DNA of 64,000 nucleotides from Lentzea flava (GTDB taxonomy: Bacteria > Actinomycetota > Actinomycetes > Mycobacteriales > Pseudonocardiaceae). This document shows positions 63,896 through 64,000 of this stretch, one piece after another (the first letter of the stretch is position 1; each line of letters starts with the position of its first letter). The position numbers and the translations under genes were made by a program. The stretch spans positions 62,001 to 126,000 of the forward strand of contig NZ_BMRE01000004.1 in NCBI RefSeq assembly GCF_014648475.1, read 5' to 3'. The notes beneath the pieces are model-generated. The model searched no databases. It had not been told where the DNA came from and was given only the letters and a program-made list of their open reading frames with translations.

Positions 63896-64000
63896 TCAAC
63901 ACCGATGCTTGGTGACTTCTTCCGTGACGCGGGTAACTCGTTTCGCGGCCTGCTCGTACGTGGTGCCCTCGGGGTGCAGGGTCAGCACCGCGACGATGCT
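63896..64000 (-). CDS. C-terminal end of an unidentified gene (partial)
   Basis: A reading frame enters from the right edge and stops with TGA at 63896-63898. The visible 34 residues ([20 protein letters not shown] and a short Lys/His/Cys end) are too few to assign. The stop lies 8 bases before the LLM gene start, so they are likely co-transcribed. Confidence 0.5.
   Translation of the reverse strand, partial: SIVAVLTLHPEGTTYEQAAKRVTRVTEEVTKHRC

Overview
This 64 kb window is high-G+C chromosomal DNA (roughly 70 percent) from an actinomycete, most likely of the family Pseudonocardiaceae (Lentzea/Saccharothrix/Actinosynnema-like). The pointers are XRE-DUF5753/DUF397 pairs, type VII secretion-like WXG proteins with a YbaB partner, a mec-cysO-cysM operon, LAXTG (class E) sortase signals, an exosortase with a choice-of-anchor target, and the widespread use of GTG starts and 4-base stop/start overlaps. 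Genus assignment is inference. About 77 protein genes or gene remnants are supported. No rRNA, tRNA or CRISPR array was recognised.

Layout. 0-5 kb: end of an MFS transporter, an XRE/DUF397 regulator pair, a radical-SAM-like protein that lacks its iron-sulfur cysteines, and a LuxR-type two-component system. 4.8-9.8 kb: polyol-type ABC transporter, zinc dehydrogenase and DeoR regulator. 10-12.2 kb: small type VII secretion-like cluster. 12.3-17.9 kb: CUT1 sugar ABC transporter with a GH13 glucosidase and LacI regulator. 18-24 kb: an accessory stretch with three short paralogous peptides sharing a C-terminal WFxRMPxGGT motif. Two of them follow a HExxH protein of the kind linked to peptide modification, and the third precedes an S66 (LdcA/MccF-like) peptidase. 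This looks like an uncharacterised RiPP-type system. 24-31.4 kb: LAXTG surface protein, phosphotransferase, DUF305 lipoprotein, ctaD, serB, Pth2-like protein and phospholipase D.

31.4-36 kb: a mobile insertion cassette. A 2,624 bp element (32056-34679) has ISL3-like 62 bp inverted ends, a perfect 8 bp target duplication (GGTTTCGC), a decayed transposase and three passenger genes (AraC regulator, double SnoaL protein, MoaF-like protein). It sits between a frameshifted glyoxalase-like gene and a PadR operon, with an intact glyoxalase paralogue beyond. 36-41.4 kb: DinG helicase, TIGR04222 membrane protein, LVIVD/PA-domain secreted protein, BioY. 41.5-46.7 kb: glycosyltransferase plus exosortase, divergent from a choice-of-anchor surface protein, a 63-residue LAXTG mini-protein, a WecB-type epimerase and a secreted paralogue, probably a cell-surface anchoring and glycan locus.

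46.7-64 kb is mostly housekeeping: NAD salvage (pncA-pncB), clpS-DUF2017-P1 peptidase, the CysO cysteine pathway, rhomboid, murI, MBL hydrolase, OsmC, rph-rdgB, a NACHT STAND ATPase (possible defence protein), an SMR exporter, Bcp peroxiredoxin, a lipoprotein and an LLM oxidoreductase. A near-identical long palindrome ends two unrelated convergent gene pairs (12246-12294 and 46675-46723), suggesting a dispersed repeat used as a two-way terminator.
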